Shown here: piece after piece, positions 7,678 through 16,150 of the stretch | Numbering within the stretch: the stretch's first letter is position 1 | Layout: each line of letters opens with the position of its first letter | Assembly (NCBI GenBank): GCA_016210545.1 | Contig: JACQTY010000166.1 | Coordinates: 1-50,169, forward strand | Source of the DNA: Chloroflexota bacterium | Lineage (GTDB): Bacteria; Chloroflexota; Dehalococcoidia; JACVQG01 | DNA length: 50,169 bases | Direction: 5' to 3' | The notes under the pieces: generated by a model | What the model saw: the letters and a program-made list of their open reading frames with translations, nothing else | Database searches by the model: none | What the model was told of the DNA's origin: nothing | Program-made: the position numbers and the translations under genes

Positions 7678-10074
7678 ATGGATAAGTCACACGGCCGCGA
7701 GATAACGCGGGCCACGCAAGCGATGTTGGCCGTTGCCTTCGCGTTGGTCATGGTGGTATCCTTTTTTTTACCCGCAGGACACGCTCTGGCTGACCAGCCA
7801 GTTTCGGTTGCCAACGACCTTGGGGCGCGGGGTACCGTGCTTATTACTTCCCTGGCTGACGGGCAGACCTGGCCTGCAACTGGAATGAAGATCCCGGTAA
7901 ACGTCTTCTATACGATTGATGGTTACGGAACGCACGGCTCTGGTGAGTATTGGGAGGTCTCAGTTATCGGCAATCTTGGGGACAGTCCCCTATGGTCGGA
8001 TAAGAAGCGGGTTAGCGGCAGCCAGGGTGAGGTTTCTTTTACTATAGACCTGTCCAGATACGGCTCCGAAATAGCCCCTGGCCAGTTTACAGTTAAAGCG
8101 AACCTGTATGCCAACTTTGGCGGCGCAGGCTCATTCCCCAGAACAGTCGCGATGCACAGGATATCGCTCAATATCGTTTCTGGCTCTAAGCCGTCATCAG
8201 GCGGCGCTATCCCGGGAAAGCCGCCGGGGGGATTACCAGGCGGCGCCAACCCGGTGACGCGGCCGCCGCCAAATTCCGGTAATTCGGACTCTGATGGCGC
8301 CAGCCCCATCGTCCCCATCGCCGTCGCAGCGGGTGGGGCCGCGGCCGCCGGGCTTGTCGTCAAGAAAATAATCGATAGGGTGAGGAAGCCAAAGAAACGG
8401 AATAAGCTCCGCTCTAAGGAAGACGAAATTCAAGTTGCCGGGAGTACTGAAGAAGCCGAAGGAAGGCAGAAAACACAACGAATTCAAGATGCTGCCCGGA
8501 AAATTGATGAGGCCGACAGGAGGCAGGAAACAATTGAAGCCTTGCGCAGCACTGACAAGGGGGCGCTCAAGGACCGGGAACAGCTCGACCGGCTGAATAA
8601 GATCAGGAATGCCGTCGCCGATGATATCAGGCTGAGCGAATTTGTGAACGACGCCCATAAGAGCATTGTGGATGGCCACGGCCATGTGGATAAAGAAAAG
8701 CTGGACAAGCTCGAAGGCTTGCTGAAACGGTGGATAGTCAGGGACAAGTTAAAAGTTCATATGCCCGACTACACCACATCCGATGCTTTCTACGATACCG
8801 TCCGGCAGGGTTCCGGGAACATCGTCATAAGAGGGGGCGCCGCCTATCTCAGCGCCGGCTACTCCGAGATGGCGCTGAATCCCATCTCCGCTCTCTCGAC
8901 GATGAGACAGGGAATCATGGATGGCAAATCCAGTCTGAGAGCGGTGGCCGAGGGTTTTGCCCAGTCCTCCTTCGAACTGGCGCTGGGCGAAAGCGGCCGC
9001 CTGTTCAAATACGCCGAGCCTTACCTCGAAAAGATAAGGGAAAGCCGCAATCTCGCCAAACTGGCCGATGCCAGCCCGGACCTGGCTTCCGAAGTGTCCA
9101 CCATCAACCAGTTGGCCAGACAGTCTGACGACCTGGGGAAGTACAGCCGGGACGCCTTCATTAAAAGAACGGATGTGGTACAGTTGGGCAAGACTGCCCC
9201 GGCCAGGCTGGATGACCTGGAGAGGGCGGCCTTGAACCTTAATAACAATCCGGAATTCAGGCAACTGCTTTCCAAGAACCCGGACCTGGTCCCGGGCAGG
9301 GTCAAGGACATCATGGGTTCGGCCAGGCAGAAAGCCTATCAGCAGGCCAGAGACAATGCCATCGGCGATGTCATTAACCAGATGAGCAAAGATGGCGTCC
9401 CGGTAGGCGACAACCCATTTTTTATCAATCAGACCGGCACTCATGCCCGCCCCGGGAACCCCGGCTGGAATCCCGTGAAGAGCGATTTCGACCACACGGT
9501 CAACTTCGGCGAGAAGTACAACAAGTTGTACGAGCAGCGATTGAATACCCATCTGGAAAGCCAGGGGACCTCGGCGTCGGCGCTTGATGTCAACGTGTAC
9601 GGTCCGGGTACCAGCGCACGGGGATCGTATACCGGCGGCGCCACCAAGATCGTCGAGAACTATAACCAGACGACGGGAAGCGATGTTATGATCCGAATCA
9701 GGGACGGCGTACCCACCATCAGCCGGGAAACGCCGCAGACATCCACCTCGCTGCTCTCCACCGTGAAACCGGCAGATTTGCCCAGCGCCAGGTCCAATCT
9801 CCAGAGCTTCTTCGGGAAGAGCCTGGATAAGGGCGGCTCGGTGGAAAACATGTTACAGAATTCCTCCAAGGAGGTCTCGCGCATGAGTGCGCTGGACCGT
9901 GTAGCGTACTTCCAAAAGACGGGGAGAACGGATTACGTGGCGCCTGAAGCCGTCCAGGTGGCCCACATGGTCAAGAACTGGGGGCTGTCCGTTGATGACG
10001 CCATTCATGAGGCGGGGTACAGCGGCAGCAAGATGCAGCTTCTCAGTGATTATAAGAAGTATATGGGGTTGTAA
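7678..10074 (+). CDS. Large single-span membrane protein with extracellular beta domain and unknown C-terminal domain
   Basis: Not recognised. About 798 residues in this order: signal peptide (hydrophobic core then GHALA cleavage-like site); an extracellular beta-rich domain of about 140 residues; a Gly/Pro linker (GKPPGGLPGG); a membrane helix (IVPIAVAAGGAAAAGLVV) followed by KKIIDRVRKPKKRNK; a charged helical region rich in Glu/Lys/Arg; an Ala-rich helical region; and a C-terminal domain with SDFDHTVNFGEKYNKLYEQR, VNVYGPG and a final helical part ending SDYKKYMGL. The layout puts most of the protein inside the cell. ATG at 7678 follows GGAGAGG by six bases; ATG 7672 and TTG 7663 are alternatives. 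The next gene starts one base after its stop, so the two are certainly coupled. Confidence 0.8.
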   Translation: MDKSHGREITRATQAMLAVAFALVMVVSFFLPAGHALADQPVSVANDLGARGTVLITSLADGQTWPATGMKIPVNVFYTIDGYGTHGSGEYWEVSVIGNLGDSPLWSDKKRVSGSQGEVSFTIDLSRYGSEIAPGQFTVKANLYANFGGAGSFPRTVAMHRISLNIVSGSKPSSGGAIPGKPPGGLPGGANPVTRPPPNSGNSDSDGASPIVPIAVAAGGAAAAGLVVKKIIDRVRKPKKRNKLRSKEDEIQVAGSTEEAEGRQKTQRIQDAARKIDEADRRQETIEALRSTDKGALKDREQLDRLNKIRNAVADDIRLSEFVNDAHKSIVDGHGHVDKEKLDKLEGLLKRWIVRDKLKVHMPDYTTSDAFYDTVRQGSGNIVIRGGAAYLSAGYSEMALNPISALSTMRQGIMDGKSSLRAVAEGFAQSSFELALGESGRLFKYAEPYLEKIRESRNLAKLADASPDLASEVSTINQLARQSDDLGKYSRDAFIKRTDVVQLGKTAPARLDDLERAALNLNNNPEFRQLLSKNPDLVPGRVKDIMGSARQKAYQQARDNAIGDVINQMSKDGVPVGDNPFFINQTGTHARPGNPGWNPVKSDFDHTVNFGEKYNKLYEQRLNTHLESQGTSASALDVNVYGPGTSARGSYTGGATKIVENYNQTTGSDVMIRIRDGVPTISRETPQTSTSLLSTVKPADLPSARSNLQSFFGKSLDKGGSVENMLQNSSKEVSRMSALDRVAYFQKTGRTDYVAPEAVQVAHMVKNWGLSVDDAIHEAGYSGSKMQLLSDYKKYMGL

Positions 10075-10075
10075 T

Positions 10076-11269
10076 ATGGAAAATTCGCGCCCCCCCGGGG
10101 TCACCGCGGCGGCCATCTCCGATGGCGAGCTATCCGCGCTGTTGAGCTTGTCCGGAATAACGCCGGAGAAGGCGTCGCCGCTGGCGCAAATCAGCAGCCA
10201 GCCCGCAGCGCCCGATGCGGTCCGCAAGTTGCAACAATCCGGCCTCATGGACGCCGGCAGCCGGCCTACCCCGGGATGTCAGGAGTGTCTCAGGATCCTG
10301 GCCAGCCCGGGCGTTGAGATGGACCTGGTCTGGGGTAATGCGGAAGGCGTTAGCCTCAGCAAGGTATATGCCGCCGGTGAGAACAGCAAATTGGTCTCTT
10401 TCACCAGGATTGACGGCAGCAATCACCTGTCTTATTTCCTGTCTCCGCAGGACATCACCGACCTGATTGTGGAGAAGACGGCGGGGCCTTCAATTCGGGA
10501 AGCTGTAGACCTTTCGATAGAGACCAGTGTAGAGGCCATGCCGGTCTTCTTTGCCTTGCTTGACTCATGCCGGGAGTCACAGCTCAGAACGGCCCTGGAG
10601 CGGAGGCGGGAAGCCGAAGTGACGGTAACCGCCGATGACGCAAATCGCATTACGCAAACGGCCAAAGTGGAGCTCGACATGAGCTGGTACGCTCCGGTTG
10701 CCTACGTGGCGGTACCAATGGACACGCCGATAACTGGGAACAGCATCGCTGAAGGTATAAAAACCCTGAACCGGGAAGGAATTATTGGCGCAAACGGCGT
10801 CTTGAATGCGCGCCTGGTTTCCTTTGCCCGGGCCGCTTTCCCATTGGTTTCATTTGTGGGCGTAAGGGTAGTAAGAAGAAGCTCCGCCTCCCTTGAGAAG
10901 ACACAGTTGGCTCTCTTCCGGGGCTTCTCGACACTGCTGCTGGTACAGATGTCTTCGGACGGCGCTGCGAAACAGGTCCTCATAAACTCGATATCTACTT
11001 CGCAATTGCCGGAGCTGCTTTTTAGCCTGGCTACACGCCCGTTTGAAGTTGAGGCTCTGAAGCCCGCTCCACAGACGCAAGCGGCAACATCGGGGCCCGG
11101 CCTTGTGTGCGCCAAGTGTGGCGCCCCGAGCCCGGGTGGCGCAGGGTTCTGCGTAAAGTGCGGAGCGCCGCTTCCGCTGCCATCAACTGCCAATTTCTGC
11201 CGCAAGTGCGGCCGTCCGGTGACAACCGGGGCGAAGTTCTGCAATAAATGCGGCGCCCGGTTAGATTAG
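10076..11269 (+). CDS. Unknown protein with C-terminal tandem zinc ribbons
   Basis: A 397-residue soluble protein, not recognised. The N-terminal 330 residues form an alpha/beta region without familiar motifs (VEMDLVWGNAEGVSLSK, FTRIDGSNHLSYFLSPQ, YVAVPMDTPI). The last 65 residues hold two zinc ribbons with CxxCG pairs: VCAKCGAPSPGGAGFCVKCGAP and FCRKCGRPVTTGAKFCNKCGARL. The ATG starts one base after the stop of the large membrane protein, so translation is coupled and a physical complex is likely. The ribbons resemble those of the two upstream small proteins. Its 3' end overlaps the convergent gene on the other strand by four bases. Confidence 0.8.
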   Translation: MENSRPPGVTAAAISDGELSALLSLSGITPEKASPLAQISSQPAAPDAVRKLQQSGLMDAGSRPTPGCQECLRILASPGVEMDLVWGNAEGVSLSKVYAAGENSKLVSFTRIDGSNHLSYFLSPQDITDLIVEKTAGPSIREAVDLSIETSVEAMPVFFALLDSCRESQLRTALERRREAEVTVTADDANRITQTAKVELDMSWYAPVAYVAVPMDTPITGNSIAEGIKTLNREGIIGANGVLNARLVSFARAAFPLVSFVGVRVVRRSSASLEKTQLALFRGFSTLLLVQMSSDGAAKQVLINSISTSQLPELLFSLATRPFEVEALKPAPQTQAATSGPGLVCAKCGAPSPGGAGFCVKCGAPLPLPSTANFCRKCGRPVTTGAKFCNKCGARLD

Positions 11270-11883
11270 ACTTCGCGGAGGCTCTGGTAAGTGGCGTGTG
11301 ATTTCCGGACCACCGGCACGAATTCCCAACCGTTGTCTTCAACCGCTTGCTTGATCGGGTCACGGACATAGCCGACATCAAACTTGTATTCGTAAATCTT
11401 GCCCGGCTTCAGATTCTCCTTCAGGCCGTACTGCACCCCCCAGGACTTCTGGAAAAGGATCCTGCCCCGGAAGAACTGACGCTGATAGGCTAGCGTCGGC
11501 GTCGGATGCCCGTCAGTGCCGGCCAACCATTGCACCGTGACTAGCTCCTCACAATAGCGGGCGGCCCGGCGTGACTCATCCAGAACGATGAAAGCGCGGT
11601 AGATCTTGCTCAGGCGTTCCCTGGCGAATACGGCAAACCACTTTGCGTCGACAATCTTCCATTCCACCAGCAGATCCGTCTCGCTCGTTGGCTTTATTTC
11701 ATACGGCAGCTCGGGCGAGTTCAGGCCAAGCAGCCGCTGTTTCAGGCTATCCTTACCTGTAAAGATGTCGGTCTTGCTCTTCCTCCCCCCAAGGTACTCT
11801 CCAATACCCAGAGCAAGGAACATGGCCCACACGCCAATTACGGCGCCGAGCACTCCAGCAGCCGCGCCAATCAGAACGAGCAT
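11266..11883 (-). CDS. Membrane-anchored hypothetical protein
   Basis: A 205-residue protein of unknown function. An N-terminal Gly/Ala-rich membrane helix (LVLIGAAAGVLGAVIGVWAMFLALG) is followed by a soluble domain with many aromatic residues (LLVEWKIVDAKWFAVF, YRAFIVLDESRRAARYCEEL, RGRILFQKSWGVQYGL, YEYKFDVGYVRDPIKQ). The ATG at 11883 follows GGGGAGG by five bases; the longer frame from 11976 has no such site. It is convergent with the zinc-ribbon cluster and may or may not belong to it. Confidence 0.7.
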   Translation of the reverse strand: MLVLIGAAAGVLGAVIGVWAMFLALGIGEYLGGRKSKTDIFTGKDSLKQRLLGLNSPELPYEIKPTSETDLLVEWKIVDAKWFAVFARERLSKIYRAFIVLDESRRAARYCEELVTVQWLAGTDGHPTPTLAYQRQFFRGRILFQKSWGVQYGLKENLKPGKIYEYKFDVGYVRDPIKQAVEDNGWEFVPVVRKSHATYQSLREV

Positions 11884-12020
11884 TACGGCCTCCCCACCAT
11901 AGGCATGGACTTGTACCACTTTCGTGCGCCAGCAGCGCCGCAAATCCGGCCGGGTGCACAGTATCGAGTGGCGCAACCCACAAAAGCCTCCTCACATTCT
12001 GTCAAAGACCATCATCGGGA

Positions 12021-12036
12021 TTTACGTAAAGGGGGG
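12021..12036. repeat. Copy of the TTTACGTAAAGGGGG dispersed palindrome
   Basis: Half of the CCCCCTTTA-TAAAGGGGG element, in the 296-base gap between the membrane-anchored protein and the PIG-L gene. Nothing else was recognised in this gap. Confidence 0.45.
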
Positions 12037-12179
12037 TCCATGGGGTTCCCTTCGCAGCACATCTCCACGAGCGAGCAACGCCGGCGGGACTGACAAGTCA
12101 CAAACTTTCGTCCCCTACGCCGATCAAGCGCCCCCCGATACATCGCGGCGAGTTCCCCAGGAGCTTGGTTCTCAATGTT

Positions 12180-12869
12180 TTAGAAAGGCACCACCACGTG
12201 ATAGAACGCCTCCGCCAGCGGTATGCCCTTCTCTTTGCCCCAATCGGCCGCCCGCTGCCTGGCCCGCTGTTCGACATCGAGTCCGGGATGGTTCTTGATC
12301 TGGCTCAGATGGCACCTTATGGCCCGGACTTTTTGTCCAAACGTAGATGTTATGTCAACATACAGGTTAGGCTCGTCGGCAGCCCAAAAATAGATATCCT
12401 CCACCTTGTGGGGCTTCAGCCCGGCGGCCTCATGCTCTGGATAGGAAAGCCGGTCACGGGCATAGGGGAAGATGGCATCCAGGGCGACTCTGCCGGTGAT
12501 GCGATGGTCGCGGTGCCAGACGTATTTGCGGTAGGGGTCGGCGGTGGCTACTGCTTTGGGCCGGTAATACCGGATGAGCCGCACCAGGTCACCGCGGAAC
12601 TGGGGGGTGTCCTCCAGGCCGCCGTCGGGGTAGTCCAGAAACACCACTTCTTTCACCCCCAAAACGTCAGCGGCAGCCTGCTGCTCTTTGCGGCGGACCT
12701 CGGCCAGCCTCTCTGAGGTCATCTTCGGGTCGGTGGTACCCTTGTCCCCGTTGGTACATATAGCATAGAAGACCTCTTTGCCTTCGGAGACCCATTTGGC
12801 GATGGCGCCGCCGGCGCCGAACTCGGCATCATCGGGATGGGGACAAATTGCCAGAATTCTTTCACTCAT
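12180..12869 (-). CDS. PIG-L / LmbE family deacetylase
   Basis: Zinc-dependent N-acetylglucosaminyl deacetylase family (MshB, BshB, PIG-L, LmbE). The zinc motif is CPHPDDAEFGAGG, with the second zinc ligand in VWHRDHRITG, and ICTNGDKGTTDP after the second strand is also typical. In thiol biosynthesis such enzymes deacetylate GlcNAc-inositol or GlcNAc-malate; many others act on glycans or antibiotics. A GT4 glycosyltransferase of MshA-like appearance lies 3 kb away, but on separate transcription, so a thiol pathway is only a weak idea. GGAG lies six bases before the ATG. Length (229 residues) is normal. Confidence 0.93.
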   Translation of the reverse strand: MSERILAICPHPDDAEFGAGGAIAKWVSEGKEVFYAICTNGDKGTTDPKMTSERLAEVRRKEQQAAADVLGVKEVVFLDYPDGGLEDTPQFRGDLVRLIRYYRPKAVATADPYRKYVWHRDHRITGRVALDAIFPYARDRLSYPEHEAAGLKPHKVEDIYFWAADEPNLYVDITSTFGQKVRAIRCHLSQIKNHPGLDVEQRARQRAADWGKEKGIPLAEAFYHVVVPF

Positions 12870-13178
12870 AGTTGCTCCGAAAATGGCGTTCTCCTATTCC
12901 CGCGCGGCGAAAGAGGGCGTCCCGTAGGGGCACGATGCATCGCGCCCCCTTCTACGGTGACGGGCACGGCATCGCCGTGCCCCTACGCACGTCACACATT
13001 TTCATTCTTGATGGCGCCCCTGTGGGGGAGCATGTGCGATTCCCCAGAAAGCAGAACGCCCTCGGACGGGCGAGGGCGATTCGTGAATCGCCCCTACGGG
13101 AATCCTCCGTTCAGATGCGCGGGGCGCTTCTGAACACCCCCTTTATTAAAGGGGGCAGGGGGGATTCGCGCCCCGCAT
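12870..13178. other. Gene-free region with palindromes
   Basis: Contains a hairpin GGGCACGGC-GCCGTGCCC (12962-12982), a GGGCGATTCGTGAATCGCCC palindrome near 13075, and the perfect CCCCCTTTA-TAAAGGGGG element at 13137-13155. No coding frame looks real. Confidence 0.5.
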
Positions 13179-13760
13179 TCAGCCCCTGGAAGCGGCCCTC
13201 GACAACAGATCCTTCAGTTCCTTGACCGTCTCCTGTCGCCAGGCATCGGCCATGGGCGCGTTGCGCTTGCGCCGCTCCTGGCGCATCTCATCATCGCTCA
13301 GCTTCTTCTTCGACAACTCGGCGGCTATCTCTTCCATAAACTTGGCAGCGACCGCCGGGCGCTCGATCCAGTGGCACAGGGGCTTAAGGTCCTTGTCGAA
13401 GAAGGCTAACACTGGTATCGACTGGAACTTGCCCTGGTTGAGATACAGATTGATGATGTCGGGGTTCTTGTCCCGGTAGAAGACGCGAAGCTCCATGCCG
13501 CTGGCCCGGGCGATCTTGGCGATGACGGCCAGGCCGCGGTGGGCATCGGGGCACCAGTCCTCAACGATGGCGAGCACCTTCACGCCGCCCAACTTCTTCA
13601 CGACGTCCTTGAAGGACCCGCCGTCGGCGTCCGATAGCTTGAAGACGGCCTCGTGCTGTTGGACCAGCTCCCGGTTAGAGGACATCTGGGCCAGGTAGCT
13701 CTCGTAGGTGAACCCCTGCGAGAACCGCTGAGAAGTGATGACCTTTGATGTGTCTGGCAT
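13179..13760 (-). CDS. Thioredoxin-fold protein with single-cysteine WCPDAH motif
   Basis: Thioredoxin-like protein (Thioredoxin_9-type family), 193 residues. The fold is shown by KVLAIVEDWCPDAHRGLAVIAKIA, then GMELRVFYRDKN, and the cis-proline region SIPVLAFFDKD. The redox motif is WCPDAH: the first cysteine is present but the second of the usual CxxC is missing, so it cannot make the normal intramolecular disulfide and may use a monothiol mechanism or a partner. The C-terminal 50 residues are basic and helical. AAGGAG lies seven bases before the ATG. It is downstream of the FTR-like gene on the same strand, 63 bases away, suggesting that the reductase acts on it or a related thiol. Confidence 0.87.
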   Translation of the reverse strand: MPDTSKVITSQRFSQGFTYESYLAQMSSNRELVQQHEAVFKLSDADGGSFKDVVKKLGGVKVLAIVEDWCPDAHRGLAVIAKIARASGMELRVFYRDKNPDIINLYLNQGKFQSIPVLAFFDKDLKPLCHWIERPAVAAKFMEEIAAELSKKKLSDDEMRQERRKRNAPMADAWRQETVKELKDLLSRAASRG

Positions 13761-13823
13761 AGCTTACTCCTTCTTTGAGAAATGGGAAGTGAGAGGCGAG
13801 AAGTGGGACCCAGACTCACACTC

Positions 13824-14111
13824 TCATATCCCGCTTTTCCCCACAATCAGATTGCAGAAGCACGTCCCCATCATATCGACCAGCCCGTTGCGCACCGGCT
13901 GGCAGACGCACACCGTCTCGGGAAGCCGCTGCGGCTGGCAGGTGCAATAGAAGTCGCCGGTCAGCTTCTTCATGTTGACGATGTCGCGCAGGATGCTCTC
14001 GGCCTGCGGCGACAGGTCGTAGCCGGCCTCGGCGCAGAAGGCCGTCACCCTCTGCCGGAGTCGTTCCAGGTCTCGGTCTTGAGTCAGGTTGACTGCCCTG
14101 CTCTTGCGCAA
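13824..14111 (-). CDS. Ferredoxin-thioredoxin reductase catalytic-subunit-like iron-sulfur protein
   Basis: Small (95 residues) Fe-S protein related to the catalytic beta subunit of ferredoxin:thioredoxin reductase, which uses a [4Fe-4S] cluster beside a redox disulfide to pass electrons from ferredoxin to thioredoxin. The helical N-terminus (LERLRQRVTAFCAEAGYDLSP) and three CxC pairs (FYCTCQ, VCVCQP, GTCFCNLIV) match the family order. The spacing is atypical: 9 residues between the first and second pair and 13 between the second and third. No variable subunit is present, as in many bacterial and archaeal versions. The start is TTG at 14111. The thioredoxin-fold gene follows on the same transcript. 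Confidence 0.85.
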   Translation of the reverse strand: MRKSRAVNLTQDRDLERLRQRVTAFCAEAGYDLSPQAESILRDIVNMKKLTGDFYCTCQPQRLPETVCVCQPVRNGLVDMMGTCFCNLIVGKSGI

Positions 14112-14136
14112 GTTTGTGCGGCCCCCTTATAGGCGG

Positions 14137-14166
14137 ATTATAGGGACGAAAGGGAGGAAAAGTCAA
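14137..14166 (-). promoter_or_regulatory. Promoter of the FTR-thioredoxin pair
   Basis: On the minus strand TTGACT (14166-14161), an 18-base spacer and a perfect TATAAT (14142-14137). Transcription would begin about 19 bases before the TTG start codon. Confidence 0.65.
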
Positions 14167-14220
14167 CTGCCTGACCAAGCCCCCGGATGGGTAGCATCGC
14201 CAAACGGTGGGCACAGGCGC

Positions 14221-14249
14221 TTGACACGGCATATAGAATAGGCTAATCT
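14221..14249 (+). promoter_or_regulatory. Possible promoter of the cupin gene
   Basis: Perfect TTGACA (14221-14226), 17-base spacer, then a weak -10 TAATCT. It faces away from the FTR promoter and would give a leader of about 170 bases; the -10 is poor, so the call is tentative. Confidence 0.35.
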
Positions 14250-14423
14250 GCGTCCGACTTGAGCGTGGGCGGGGTCGGTGATGTTGGCGCCCCCTGGCAA
14301 GGTGCAGACCACGCTCAAGGCAAGCAAGGCGCAGTCTGGCGGACGCCAACGTCAAACAGTCTTGGAATGTTCCATCGGGACGCCCAGCGCCATCGAAATA
14401 TTGGGAGAAGGGAAGCCATCACC

Positions 14424-14954
14424 ATGGAAAGAGTACTGGAAAGGGGCAAAGAGCCCGAGCCCGAGCAGTCCATCTACGATAAGATCTACAACCAGCGGGC
14501 GGAGTTCCGCCGGCTGCGGGAGCAAGGCAAGGTAGTCATAAAGGGCAAAGACCTGCAGTGGCGGCAGGACCGCCAGGCCCTCTCACGGTATTACTCCTAC
14601 TATGAGCTCTGGCCGGAACTGGCGGCGCCTTTCTGGATACTATTCCAGATCCGTGTCTTCAAGCAGTCCGGGAAGCACACTCACCAGGGAGGACTGGCCC
14701 TATTTGTCCTCGACGGGAAAGGCTATTCGATAGTAGATGGGGTACGATACGACTGGGAGGCCGGCGACCTGGTGATACTGCCCGTCAAACCCGGGGGCTG
14801 CGAGCACCAGCACTTTAACGCCGACCCCGACAGGCCAGCCGAATGGCAAGCCTTCATCTTCGATATCCATTCCGCCTCCATGGGACATCCGCTGGAGCAA
14901 AAGGAAGAGGTGAAGGACTGGCAGAAAGGTCCGAATGTGGGCCACCGGGCGTAG
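14424..14954 (+). CDS. Cupin-domain protein
   Basis: A 176-residue protein with one central cupin barrel. Motif 1 is KHTHQGGLALFVLDGKGY, with two histidines and no usual glutamate; motif 2 is GDLVILPVKPGGCEHQHFN. These suggest a mononuclear metal site. The N-terminal 70 residues are charged and helical, with an aromatic patch (RYYSYYELWPEL), and the C-terminal tail is hydrophilic. Such proteins may be dioxygenases, isomerases or sensors; the substrate cannot be read from the sequence. The ATG at 14424 follows GAAGGGAAG; the longer frame from 14259 is not supported. It is transcribed alone. Confidence 0.83.
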   Translation: MERVLERGKEPEPEQSIYDKIYNQRAEFRRLREQGKVVIKGKDLQWRQDRQALSRYYSYYELWPELAAPFWILFQIRVFKQSGKHTHQGGLALFVLDGKGYSIVDGVRYDWEAGDLVILPVKPGGCEHQHFNADPDRPAEWQAFIFDIHSASMGHPLEQKEEVKDWQKGPNVGHRA

Positions 14955-15281
14955 GGCACGGGGGCCAAAGCTGCCTGCGGCCGGTCACTTGGGCAGGCGG
15001 CCATACCCCTGCCGGGGGCGTCACGACCTCGTTAGTTGCGACTTGGCAACGGGTGCCGGACGGATTCTGCCGACGGTCCGAGGGCTGGACACCAGCGGCG
15101 TCAATCGGGGACTCTCCGCGGCTTTGCCTCCTCATTGCGCCGCCGCCACAATCAAATGCGACCGGAAGAAATCGCGCGGGCAGTCTGCGACCTGCGCATG
15201 GCAGTCCTCAACGGTAGTCATGCGTACCTGGCCACGAAAGAACACAAAGAACGCAGAGGTAATATCCTCAAATAGGAGCGG
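14955..15281. other. Gene-free region with host-type dispersed repeat
   Basis: No gene seen. Near 15229-15256 it contains GCCACGAAAGAACACAAAG and neighbours, a member of the 'cacaaag' type of repeat that also lies on the other side of the GxxExxY gene (near 15743). Confidence 0.45.
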
Positions 15282-15683
15282 TCACGTTCTCTGCGCACCT
15301 TGCGTTCCCTGGCGGCTCATGACATATTTCTTGATTTCGAACTTGTAGCTTCCAAAGTTTATCAACAGCCCATCCTCAATCCGTGCCGATCGCAGGTAGC
15401 CCAGGATTTGCGCCGTGTGCTCGTCGGCCAGCGCACGGCACGCCTTCAACTCCACGATCAAGCACGCCTCCACGATGAGATCGGCGAAAAACTCGCCGAT
15501 TAATGTGCTGTCCTCGTCGTAGACTGTGAGCGGCTGTTGCTGCGTCACCTCGATGCCGGCCTTCCGCAGCCGGTGGGCCAGTGCATTCTCGTACACCTTC
15601 TCCATGTGCCCATGCCCATGATAAACATGGATAGCGTACGCTATGTCCCGCACCAGGTCGCAGAGTTCGTTAATCGTCTTCAT
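15282..15683 (-). CDS. GxxExxY family protein (PD-(D/E)XK nuclease-like)
   Basis: Small protein of the GxxExxY family, named after the motif seen here as GHMEKVYENAL. The family has a PD-(D/E)xK nuclease-type core: here GEFFADLIVEACLIVELKACRAL, with Asp, Glu and Lys in the expected order (FADLIV...IVELK). QILGYLRSARIEDGLLINFG is the usual C-terminal signature. Its role in the cell is unknown; these genes are very often found as isolated copies embedded in dispersed 'cacaaag' repeats, as here on both sides, which suggests a mobile or selfish habit. Start at ATG 15683; ATG 15704 in frame is possible. The last residues (SRQGTQGAQRT) are encoded by repeat sequence. Confidence 0.85.
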   Translation of the reverse strand: MKTINELCDLVRDIAYAIHVYHGHGHMEKVYENALAHRLRKAGIEVTQQQPLTVYDEDSTLIGEFFADLIVEACLIVELKACRALADEHTAQILGYLRSARIEDGLLINFGSYKFEIKKYVMSRQGTQGAQRT

Positions 15684-15704
15684 CGCTGGTAGCGGGTGCT
15701 CCAT

Positions 15705-16150
15705 CGCGGCCTATCAAGTATCTCCTGATATGGATTTGGCCGCCAAAGAGCACAAAGAAGGCAGAGTAACTGACCTTTCAATCCGCTCGGCGCAAACTTA
15801 GCCTGTATTCTCAATTCATCCCTCTCCATAGTTTCCGGTATTCGCGCCCGGATAACCCACCTCTGCTGTCCCAGAAGTCTAGCCGAAAACCCCTTTTTGA
15901 CGTGATTTAGGCTCCAAAATCGTATCCGCGACGGGGCGAAATTTCGGCCATTTTGGACTTTTCGGCTGCGTCTCTAGTCTCTCTATCGTGCTCTTTGCGT
16001 TCTCTCGCGGCTAAATAGAATCGGCTACCAAACACCACAAAGAACATGATAACGCACTTCTTAATCAGCGCGGGCTAAACCCACCCGGTACTCTCCGTTC
16101 CTTACCTTCTATGGGGCCCCACATTCGCCCCCACATACCCCCACCCCTCC
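15705..16150. other. Gene-free repeat region
   Basis: 446 bases without a gene. It carries a 'cacaaag' repeat piece near 15748, another near 16030-16045, and the first copy (15982-16011) of a 30-base sequence repeated exactly at 16154-16183. Confidence 0.55.
15982..16011. repeat. 30-base direct repeat, copy 1
   Basis: Begins TCTATCGTGCTCTTTGCG and ends CTCTCGCGGC. It is identical over 30 bases to 16154-16183, 142 bases further on; flanking bases differ at both ends. Confidence 0.85.

Noticed and set aside
8749-9552. 267-residue ORF antisense to the large membrane protein
   Set aside because: A shadow of the plus-strand gene, which has clear signal peptide, domains and coupling to the next gene.
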